From the NCBI GenBank assembly GCA_946184125.1, contig CAMHEL010000008.1:1-54447 (forward strand): a stretch of DNA of 54,447 nucleotides. Direction: 5' to 3'. This document shows positions 11,275-18,174 of the stretch, in pieces. The translations under genes and the position numbers were made by a program. The DNA comes from an uncultured Prevotellaceae bacterium (GTDB lineage: Bacteria > Bacteroidota > Bacteroidia > Bacteroidales > Bacteroidaceae). Positions within the stretch are counted from its first letter, which is position 1; every line of letters begins with the position of its first letter. The notes under the pieces were generated by a model. The model saw nothing but the letters and a program-made list of their open reading frames with translations, did no database searches and was not told the origin of the DNA.

Positions 11275-12069
11275 TCAGCCACATGGCGCTGGATTTGACG
11301 AGCCGGGAAGCTGTGCCGGGGCTGTCGGGGGATACTGGATGTCGGCCAGGAAGAGGGCATGTGCCGGCATGCTCTCGCCTGCGTTGATGCGTTTCCGGCT
11401 CTCGACGATGTCGCAGAAGTCCTCGAGCGAGATGCGGTGCCTCCCCACATCGACCAGGGTGCCCACGACGGCCCGCACCATATTCCGCAAGAACCGGTTA
11501 GCACTGATGGTGAAGCGGTAGCGATGGGTGGCGATTTGCTCCCACCGTGCCTCATCGACGGTGCATAGTGTGGTCTTCACATCGGTATGGCTCTTGCAGA
11601 AGGCACCGAAGTCGCTGTAGTTGGTGAGCAGCGCCCCCGCCTCGTTCATCAAGGCGAAGTCGAGCGGATAGTGCAGAAAGCACGAGTACCGGTCGGCAAA
11701 GGGGTCTTTATGGGTATGGATGAAGTAGTGGTAGGTGCGACGGATGGCACTGAAGCGTGCATGCATGTCGGGGGCGACGGGGTGGATGGAGTCGATGGCG
11801 ATGTCGCGTGGCAACATTCTGTTGAGCCGGTATGCGGTCTGTTGGCAGTCGAGCTCCACCGAGGTGTCGAAATGTGCCACCATCTTGGCGGCATGCACCC
11901 CGGCATCTGTACGCCCTGCGCCCACCACCTCGACGGGCATCCTGAGCAGCATCGACAGCGCCCTCTGCAGCTCAGCCTGCACCGAGTTGCCATTGGGCTG
12001 AACTTGCCAGCCATGATAGGCGGCACCGTCGTACTGGAACGTGATGAAATACCTGCTCTTTTCCTCCAT
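11275..12069 (-). CDS. truA: tRNA pseudouridine(38-40) synthase
   Basis: The 264-residue enzyme makes pseudouridine at positions 38-40 of the tRNA anticodon arm. The N-terminal FQYDGAAYHGWQVQPNGNSVQAELQRAL and the catalytic aspartate in VGAGRTDAGVHA (about residue 57) identify it, and RFLRNMVRAVVGTLVDVG marks the second half. Length is normal. The start codon lies only 4 bp after a TATCTTTGC -7 element (12074-12082), so the mRNA is probably leaderless. Confidence 0.96.
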   Translation of the reverse strand: MEEKSRYFITFQYDGAAYHGWQVQPNGNSVQAELQRALSMLLRMPVEVVGAGRTDAGVHAAKMVAHFDTSVELDCQQTAYRLNRMLPRDIAIDSIHPVAPDMHARFSAIRRTYHYFIHTHKDPFADRYSCFLHYPLDFALMNEAGALLTNYSDFGAFCKSHTDVKTTLCTVDEARWEQIATHRYRFTISANRFLRNMVRAVVGTLVDVGRHRISLEDFCDIVESRKRINAGESMPAHALFLADIQYPPTAPAQLPGSSNPAPCG

Positions 12070-12073
12070 GGGT

Positions 12074-12082
12074 GCAAAGATA
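12074..12082 (-). promoter_or_regulatory. truA -7 promoter element
   Basis: The minus strand reads TATCTTTGC, a perfect TAnnTTTGC -7 element, ending 4 bp before the truA ATG. Transcription should start at or next to the start codon. No good TTTG is seen at -33. Confidence 0.6.
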
Positions 12083-12145
12083 CATATTTTTTGAATGAAA
12101 ATGTCTGTTTTTGGGGAAAACGCTTGGTGTTACCACAAAAAATCA

Positions 12146-12153
12146 TACCTTTG
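12146..12153 (+). promoter_or_regulatory. -7 promoter element for the fucosidase gene
   Basis: TACCTTTG fits the Bacteroidetes -7 consensus, with a partial -33 (TTGG) about 19 bp upstream. It points toward the fucosidase gene and gives a leader of about 290 nt that includes the whole 12.2-12.45 kb repeat tract. It is divergent from the truA promoter. Confidence 0.5.
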
Positions 12154-12215
12154 TGCAGAAAAGACAGGCTTGACCTGATTGTTCCGAGGTTTCCTGCTGT
12201 CAAAAGTCTTTTTTA

Positions 12216-12247
12216 GGAGTTTGGGAGTTTGGGAGTTTGGGAGTTTA
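12216..12247. repeat. 8-bp tandem repeat (GGAGTTTG)4
   Basis: Four units of GGAGTTTG, the last ending in A. A related tract occurs in reverse orientation at about 35212-35240, and the flanking bases (about 12248-12280) also match the 35.2 kb region in inverted orientation. Confidence 0.85.
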
Positions 12248-12290
12248 GACATATGCTTATCGGGCACCGGGCCTAAAGCCTCAACATTAA

Positions 12291-12450
12291 CTAAAGTCTA
12301 AAGTCTAAGGTCTAAAGCCTAAAGTCTAAAGACCTGCGGCGAAACCGCAGGGAACGGTGGTCTAAAGTCTAAGGTCTAAGGTCTAAAGTCTAAAGTCTAA
12401 AGTCTAAGGTCTAAAGTCTAAAGTCTAAAGTCTAAAGTCTAAAGTCTAAA
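12291..12450. repeat. heptamer tract (CTAAAGT)n reaching the fucosidase start
   Basis: Six CTAAAGT-type units (12291-12331) are followed by a perfect hairpin CCTGCGG-CGAAA-CCGCAGG (12333-12351). Twelve more units (12362-12445) then run directly into the fucosidase ATG at 12452, so the ribosome-binding region of that gene is made of repeat. Variants are CTAAGGT and CTAAAGC. Confidence 0.9.
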
Positions 12451-12451
12451 A

Positions 12452-13822
12452 ATGAACAGCACGATGCGCATGATTTCAGGAGCCATCGCTGCGATAGCAG
12501 TGCTGGCAGTGATGCAGGGCGACCTCCTCAAGGAACGCGACACATATGAGTGGCCCACGGAAAAAGCTGTGTGCGACAAGCTGGCATCATGGCAGGACCT
12601 GAAATTTGGGGTCCTGCTGCACTGGGGCATCTACTCCGTGCCAGGCATCGTGGAGTCGTGGAATATCTGCAACGAGGACTGGATTAACCGCGACACGCTG
12701 CTGACATGTGCGGCCTACACAGACTGGTACAACTCACTTGCCGACGATTTTTGCCCTAACGCCTTCGACCCCTCGCAGTGGGCTCGTGTATGCCGTGATG
12801 CAGGAATGCGCTACGTGGTGTTCACCTCGAAGCATCACGACGGTTTCTGCATGTGGGACACCCCGACGACCGACTTCACCATCGCCCGCCACGCCTTCAG
12901 GTCTGACAGCCGCCGCGACGTGCTGCGCCATGTGCTCGATGCCTTCCGTGCAGAGCACTTCATGGCGGGTGTCTATTTCTCGAAGCCCGACTGGCATTCG
13001 CAGGACTACTGGTGGGATGCCTACGCCAGAAAGGGTCGCAACGTCAACTACCCTGTGGCGCTTCACCCGGAGCGCTGGGAGCGTTTCAAGCGCTTCACCC
13101 ACCGCCAGGTGGAGGAGATCATGAGTGGTTACGGCCCCATCGACATCCTGTGGCTCGACGGCGGATGGGTGTATCCCGCCAACCGCGGCCAGGACCTTGA
13201 CCTTGCGTCATTGGCAAGCATGGCACGCCTCAGGCAGCCCGGCCTGCTCGTTGTCGACCGCACCATAGGCGGTCCGTATGAGAACTACCTGACGCCAGAA
13301 CGAGGCATCCCCCCGAGGCGCCTGGACTGCCCCTGGGAGAGTTGCATACCGCTGAGCGACGACTGGGGGTACGTGCGCCGCCCGCATTGGAAGAGCGCCC
13401 ATCAGGTGGTGGCCACCCTGGTCGAAGTGGTGGCAAAGGGCGGCAACCTTCTCCTCGGCGTGGGACCGACCCCGGAGGGACTGATTGAGCCCGAGGCGGT
13501 GCGGCGGCTGAAGGCCATAGGACAGTGGCTGAAGGCCAATGGCCGGGCCATCTACGGCACGAGGCCCACATCGCCCTGCCGCGATGGCGACGTGTGGTTC
13601 ACTCAGTCGCGCGACGGCCGCTCATTGTTTGCCATTTCGGCTCCTGCCGACTCCACCACCGCTCGTACATCCATCAGCTGGCAGGGCCATCGTCCATCCG
13701 CAAGCCAGCGCATCTACCTGCTCTCCACTGGCGAGCCGCTGCGATTTGAGACGAAGGGCGACAAGGTGGAGGTCGCCTTGCCTGCCCCTGTAAGTGGTGC
13801 CGTGGCGTTGGAAATGAGGTGA
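12452..13822 (+). CDS. alpha-L-fucosidase, GH29
   Basis: The 456-residue enzyme belongs to glycoside hydrolase family 29, which removes alpha-linked L-fucose from glycans. Key features are KFGVLLHWGIYSVPG near residue 52, YVVFTSKHHDGFCMWDT near 126, and DILWLDGGW, whose Asp236 is the expected catalytic nucleophile. A short hydrophobic N-terminus (MISGAIAAIAVLAVM) suggests export to the periplasm. The chosen ATG follows the heptamer tract directly, and a second ATG (12467) is possible. It is the only recognisable carbohydrate-active enzyme in the accessory block, so fucosylated host or dietary glycans are plausible substrates. Repeat number in front of the start could affect translation. Confidence 0.9.
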   Translation: MNSTMRMISGAIAAIAVLAVMQGDLLKERDTYEWPTEKAVCDKLASWQDLKFGVLLHWGIYSVPGIVESWNICNEDWINRDTLLTCAAYTDWYNSLADDFCPNAFDPSQWARVCRDAGMRYVVFTSKHHDGFCMWDTPTTDFTIARHAFRSDSRRDVLRHVLDAFRAEHFMAGVYFSKPDWHSQDYWWDAYARKGRNVNYPVALHPERWERFKRFTHRQVEEIMSGYGPIDILWLDGGWVYPANRGQDLDLASLASMARLRQPGLLVVDRTIGGPYENYLTPERGIPPRRLDCPWESCIPLSDDWGYVRRPHWKSAHQVVATLVEVVAKGGNLLLGVGPTPEGLIEPEAVRRLKAIGQWLKANGRAIYGTRPTSPCRDGDVWFTQSRDGRSLFAISAPADSTTARTSISWQGHRPSASQRIYLLSTGEPLRFETKGDKVEVALPAPVSGAVALEMR

Positions 13823-13980
13823 TTGAAAGACGGATAGCGCCACGGCATAATGTGCAGGACCTACCTTGAAAACGTCTCTTCTTAGAGACAGCGTGGATGA
13901 GAAAAAAACGTTAAAAGTGTAAAAAACACACGCGATTAAACTTTTTTTCAAAAAAACGAGCGAGTTTTAAGATTTTTTGT

Positions 13981-13989
13981 TATCTTTGC
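13981..13989 (+). promoter_or_regulatory. -7 element for the 1201-residue protein gene
   Basis: TATCTTTGC is a perfect Bacteroidetes -7 element preceded by T-rich DNA. Transcription should start near 13995, giving a leader of about 215 nt before the ATG at 14211. Before it, 13823-13980 holds a small hairpin GTCTCT/AGAGAC (13874-13889) and no gene. Confidence 0.65.
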
Positions 13990-14039
13990 AACGCAAAGCC
14001 AATATGCTCACACATTGCTAACGGAGCAACCTTATCAAG

Positions 14040-14117
14040 GCGTGAAAGGAGTATCATCTCCACAAACATTCTCACGCGACACCTAATGACCACCAAGCCG
14101 CCTGATGCGCGGGCGGC
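14040..14117 (+). promoter_or_regulatory. two hairpins in the 5' leader of the repeat-protein gene
   Basis: Hairpin 1: GCGTGA (14040-14045) pairs with TCACGC (14072-14077), with an inner GGAG/CTCC stem. Hairpin 2: GCCGCC (14097-14102) pairs with GGCGGC (14112-14117) around a 9-nt loop. They lie in the middle of the 215-nt leader and could control stability or translation. The leader does not match a riboswitch class I recognise. Confidence 0.5.
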
Positions 14118-14205
14118 ATATTCCACCAAACCGCAAAGAAAACCTTTTACTCAACATGCATCTGCCTCGGCAGTTGCGCAATTATTAACTAATTCTAAAA
14201 TTTAA
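14086..14205 (+). CDS. possible 39-codon leader ORF
   Basis: An ATG at 14086 opens a 39-codon frame that ends with TAA at 14203-14205, five bases before the ATG of the large exported protein. The peptide begins MTTKPPDARAAY and is basic. Hairpin 2 lies inside it. It could be a translated upstream ORF coupled to the next gene, or chance. No homologue is known to me. Confidence 0.2.
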   Translation: MTTKPPDARAAYSTKPQRKPFTQHASASAVAQLLTNSKI

Positions 14206-14210
14206 CCTTT

Positions 14211-17200
14211 ATGAAAATTACAAGACTACTTGTTCTGGGTGCAGTGCTTCTTTTAGGAAGCAATGCAGCGCGAGCTGTTGACGCGAATGTCTGGCCACAG
14301 CCAGCCGCTCCGACAGAGTTCGCAAGCATGGTCGACGGGGAAACTTACTATTTCTACAACGTCGGCAGCAACATGTTCTTCACGCAAGGCAATGCATGGG
14401 GAACCCAAGCCAGTGTGGGACACAAAGGCTTGAAGGTAAGAATCGAATCCGACAGCGAAGGTGCTTATCACCTGACCGACTACTGCGAGAGCAAGAGTCA
14501 ATGGCTCTGGTGGTGGTTCGTTGAGGACGGCGTCGCCATGTATGTGGACTACAACGGCCAGGCCGACCACCTCTGGGAAATCAAGGACATGGGCGGCAAC
14601 GTATACCGTCTTTCGCCCTCGTCACTGAACCCCAATGTGAACAACAACAACGCCTATGTGGGCCTCAATCGTACAACAGACCCTGCAACGACCGTTCTGA
14701 CAGCCGACAACACCGAGAATGGTGGAGCATTCATCGACTGGAAGCTCGTTCCTGAGGCCTATGGCGAGAGCTTCTTCACCGAGGAATATCTCGCTTACGG
14801 CAATCTGTACGATGCAGCCATGCAGCTTAAGGACCAGCTGGACAAGGCCGAGGCCATCGGTGCCAACGTGGCAGACCAGATAGCTGTTTACAACAACACC
14901 AACAGCTCGCTTGAAGAAATCAACGCCGCCATCACCGCTGTGAAGGACGCCATCCAGCAGCGCGAGGCAGAGCAGGTGCTCGAGGAGTATGCCAACGCCA
15001 CCGTTGAGAAGCCCGTCGATGTGACCAAGCTCTTCATCAAGAACCCCACCTTCGCAGGTAACGACCTCACAGGATGGAGCGGCGACGCCTTTGGTTCCTA
15101 CAACCCACAGGAGAATGCAGAGCACTTCAACAAGAACTACAACACCTACCAGGAGCTCACCGAGCTGCGCGAGGGTGTCTATCGCTTCGGTGTCAATGCC
15201 TTCTACCGTGCCGGCGACGCACAACCTGCCTACGATAACTTCAAGGCACAGAACGAGCAGTCGCGTTATGCCAAGGTCTATGCCGAGACAGCTACTGATG
15301 TCATCACCAACAGCATCGCATCGCCCTACACCGCCCGTCTGACCGACCAGATGACCACCGGCACATGGAGCTGGGGTACTGACGCTGAAACCGGAGAGAG
15401 CTTCGCCATCCCCAACAACATGGTGGCTGCCGACGAGTTCTTCAAAGCCGGCTACTGCAACGACAACTCCGTGGTGGTCGTCGTCAGCGACGGCAACCTG
15501 AAAGTGGGTGTCCGCAAGTCTACATCCACCAGCAACGACTGGAGTATCTTCGACGACTTCTCACTCAAGTACTATGGTAATGGCGATGACGCCTACCAGC
15601 TCTACCTGCAGGATGCACTGAGCAACCTCGTGGAAATCAATGTGGGCGACAACCTGGTGACACAATCCTACGTGGATGCCTACAACGAGGCAAGAGCCGC
15701 TGCTGCCAATGCCAAGACCAAGGATGAGATCCTGAGCGCCATCAGAGCCATCACATCGGCTTCGGATGACATCAGCAAGAACATCGAACTCTGGAAGGAG
15801 ATTATCGCCCTTCAGGACCAGGCTCTGGCCTACGGTTCCGACCCCAACTACGACCCGATGTACACCGAACTGCTGGCTGAATGGGCCGAGTTCGACTCAC
15901 GCGACCTCATTGGGAAAGCTACTGCTACCAACGAGGAGCTCGAGGCTGAGATTGCACGCGTCAACAATCTGATCAAAGAGGCCCTGACTCACCCGGGTGA
16001 GGGTGCCGACATGACCAACCTGCTCGTCAACCCGAACTTCCAGGAAGGCAAGAAAGGCTGGACTCAGGAAGCTGCTTCTGGTGGCAACGTCAACACTGGC
16101 GGTCCTGCCGACAACCTTTGCTACGAGGCTTGGAACAACGCCGGCTTCGACATCTACCAGGTGGTGGAGAATGCACCCATGGGTGTGTATGAAATATCTG
16201 TCCAGGGCTTCTACCGCCGTGGTCGTGGCACCGCTTACCAGATGTATCTCGACGGCGAGCAGTACACCACCAAGGAGACCTGCCCAGTGTTCATCTACAT
16301 GAACGCCAACACCACTCCGTTCACCAACATCTTCGGCGACCCCGTGCAGATTACCGATGAGTCATTCTACAGCTCTGGCAGCACCGACTTCTCGAGCGAG
16401 CTCAACAACAACGACGGTGTGACCTATTACTTCCCCAACGGAATGGTGAGCGCTGGTATCGCATTCTCCGCCGGCATGTACACACAGTCGGCTTACGGCC
16501 TTGTGGCTCAGGACGGCGACATTATCCGCATCGGAGTCAAGGGTGTCTCCAACCAGGACGGCGACAGCTGGTGCATCTGGGATAACTTCAAACTCACCTA
16601 CCGCGGCTTCCGTGCCGACGTGGTGAGACCAGTGCTTGAGCAGGCCATCATCGATGGCGAGAACTCGCTCAGCGCACCCATCGGCAAAGACGTGGTGGGT
16701 GAACTCCAGACTGCCATCGACCAAGCCAAGCAGGTGGTCAACGGCGACGACGGAAAAGCCATGTTCGAAGCCCTCACCAAGCTCTTCGACATGCAGGAGG
16801 CTGTCAACGACTCCAAGAAACTCTTCGCTACCCTTGAGGCAGCCAATGAGAAACTCGCCAACGCCATCCGCAGTGCTGTCGCATCTTCGGCTGTCATCAA
16901 CGAGGCTACAAGCATGAACTCCGACATTACTGCCGGTCTTGACAACCACACCTACAGCAACAGCGAGGTGGAAGAGCTGATCAACGAAATCAACAAGATG
17001 ATCAACCGCTTAGGTATTCCTACGAACATGGACACCGCCAGCGATGCTGCTCCCGTGGAGTGCACCACCGTCATCGTCAACCCAATGTATGTTGACGGCA
17101 ACGACGAAGGCTGGACCGGAGGTGCTGCCATCAACGCCACCGCTACCGACGCTGAGAAGTTCAACACCAACTTCGACTACTATCAGCTGCTCCAGGGTCT

Positions 17201-17816
17201 TCCCGCAGGTACCTACAAAGTGTCTCTGACTGGCTTCTACCGTGCTGGTGGCTATGCCAACGACTACAGCACATACACCGAGGATCCGACTCAGAACAAC
17301 AACGCATTCCTCTATGCTACCGCTGGTGAGGACACCGTGAGCGTGGCTCTCCACCGCCTGTCTTCACAGGCACAGGTCTACGAGGCACTGAGCGACGGAT
17401 GGGTGTATGTCAATGAGGAGAACTTCCTTGCCGTGCCCAACTCCATGACCACTGCTGGCGACGCCTTCCAGTCGAGCGACCCGAACACCAACATCCCACT
17501 CTACTCTGGCAACAACGTCATCGTGAAAGTGGGCGACGAAGGCCGCCTCACCATCGGTCTGAAGAAGAACGTCCTGCTCACCGACGACTGGACCATCTGG
17601 ACCAACTGGCAGCTCTTCTACTATGGCAAGGACAGCAACCTCAGCGAGAGCGACAACCCACTGAGCATCGAGACTGCAGCCATCGGCAATGTGGTCAAGG
17701 CTGAGTTCTTCACCATCGACGGCGCTCGCACAAGCGGTCTGCAGAAGGGCATCACCATCGTACGTGAGACCCTCGGCGACGGCACAACCCGCGTGAGAAA
17801 AGTCACCATCAAGTAA
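14211..17816 (+). CDS. large exported protein with three repeated binding-type modules
   Basis: The 1201-residue protein has a signal peptide ending AARA (about residue 22). An N-terminal domain of about 150 residues, rich in Trp, Tyr and Asn, follows (ETYYFYNVGSNMFFTQGNAW). Three homologous modules begin near residues 277, 606 and 956; each opens NPxF or NPMY...GW and contains G-Y/F-x-R/V-x-F-Y-R-A/R-G (YRFGVNAFYRAGD, YEISVQGFYRRGR, YKVSLTGFYRAGG), consistent with jelly-roll carbohydrate-binding-like folds. Helical linkers (residues about 200-270, 480-600, 820-945) separate them. The C-terminus has EFFTIDGARTSGLQKGI then a basic strand, resembling a secretion/sorting tail. It is probably a surface adhesin or glycan-binding protein. 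It has its own promoter and terminator. Confidence 0.75.
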   Translation: MKITRLLVLGAVLLLGSNAARAVDANVWPQPAAPTEFASMVDGETYYFYNVGSNMFFTQGNAWGTQASVGHKGLKVRIESDSEGAYHLTDYCESKSQWLWWWFVEDGVAMYVDYNGQADHLWEIKDMGGNVYRLSPSSLNPNVNNNNAYVGLNRTTDPATTVLTADNTENGGAFIDWKLVPEAYGESFFTEEYLAYGNLYDAAMQLKDQLDKAEAIGANVADQIAVYNNTNSSLEEINAAITAVKDAIQQREAEQVLEEYANATVEKPVDVTKLFIKNPTFAGNDLTGWSGDAFGSYNPQENAEHFNKNYNTYQELTELREGVYRFGVNAFYRAGDAQPAYDNFKAQNEQSRYAKVYAETATDVITNSIASPYTARLTDQMTTGTWSWGTDAETGESFAIPNNMVAADEFFKAGYCNDNSVVVVVSDGNLKVGVRKSTSTSNDWSIFDDFSLKYYGNGDDAYQLYLQDALSNLVEINVGDNLVTQSYVDAYNEARAAAANAKTKDEILSAIRAITSASDDISKNIELWKEIIALQDQALAYGSDPNYDPMYTELLAEWAEFDSRDLIGKATATNEELEAEIARVNNLIKEALTHPGEGADMTNLLVNPNFQEGKKGWTQEAASGGNVNTGGPADNLCYEAWNNAGFDIYQVVENAPMGVYEISVQGFYRRGRGTAYQMYLDGEQYTTKETCPVFIYMNANTTPFTNIFGDPVQITDESFYSSGSTDFSSELNNNDGVTYYFPNGMVSAGIAFSAGMYTQSAYGLVAQDGDIIRIGVKGVSNQDGDSWCIWDNFKLTYRGFRADVVRPVLEQAIIDGENSLSAPIGKDVVGELQTAIDQAKQVVNGDDGKAMFEALTKLFDMQEAVNDSKKLFATLEAANEKLANAIRSAVASSAVINEATSMNSDITAGLDNHTYSNSEVEELINEINKMINRLGIPTNMDTASDAAPVECTTVIVNPMYVDGNDEGWTGGAAINATATDAEKFNTNFDYYQLLQGLPAGTYKVSLTGFYRAGGYANDYSTYTEDPTQNNNAFLYATAGEDTVSVALHRLSSQAQVYEALSDGWVYVNEENFLAVPNSMTTAGDAFQSSDPNTNIPLYSGNNVIVKVGDEGRLTIGLKKNVLLTDDWTIWTNWQLFYYGKDSNLSESDNPLSIETAAIGNVVKAEFFTIDGARTSGLQKGITIVRETLGDGTTRVRKVTIK

Positions 17817-17895
17817 CTGAAAAGCTGAAGATTGGGACACCAAAACCTGAAAGAACCTATCATGTTATCCTTCAGAGATAATTGAAACCTGAAGA

Positions 17896-17940
17896 GGAAC
17901 TGGTGGCGGAGCAAAATCCGCCCACCAGTTCCTTGTTTTC
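17896..17940 (+). terminator. strong terminator after the 1201-residue protein gene
   Basis: GGAACTGGTGGCGGA (17896-17910) pairs with TCCGCCCACCAGTTCC (17917-17932) with a single bulge, followed by TTGTTTTC. It lies 80 bp after the stop and separates this gene from the FAS1-SusCD operon. Confidence 0.8.
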
Positions 17941-18174
17941 CAAAAACGTAGTGAAATATCATTTAAGTCCACTGCCAAAAATGCCCAACAAGAACTAAAC
18001 GGCGGACAGCCACCATCATTCATGGATGATGATGGCCATCCGGGAAGAGCCTCCTTCGGACACACCTTATTATATATATTACCTATCAACAAGGAAAACA
18101 AAGGCAGCGCAATGACAACGCGCAGTTTTCACGTAGCAATTAATCTCTACTAAATTCCTAATAACAAAAAGACT
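17941..18174 (+). other. leader region of the FAS1-SusCD operon
   Basis: This 234-bp region must hold the operon promoter, but no convincing TAnnTTTG element was found. It contains an 11-bp hairpin with one mismatch (GCCACCATCAT 18009-18019 and ATGATGATGGC 18026-18036) and ends in an A-rich stretch before the ATG. No gene is visible in it. Confidence 0.4.

Noticed and set aside
12291..12450. Could be a CRISPR array
   Set aside because: Units are 7 bp with no spacers and no cas genes nearby; it is a simple tandem repeat.
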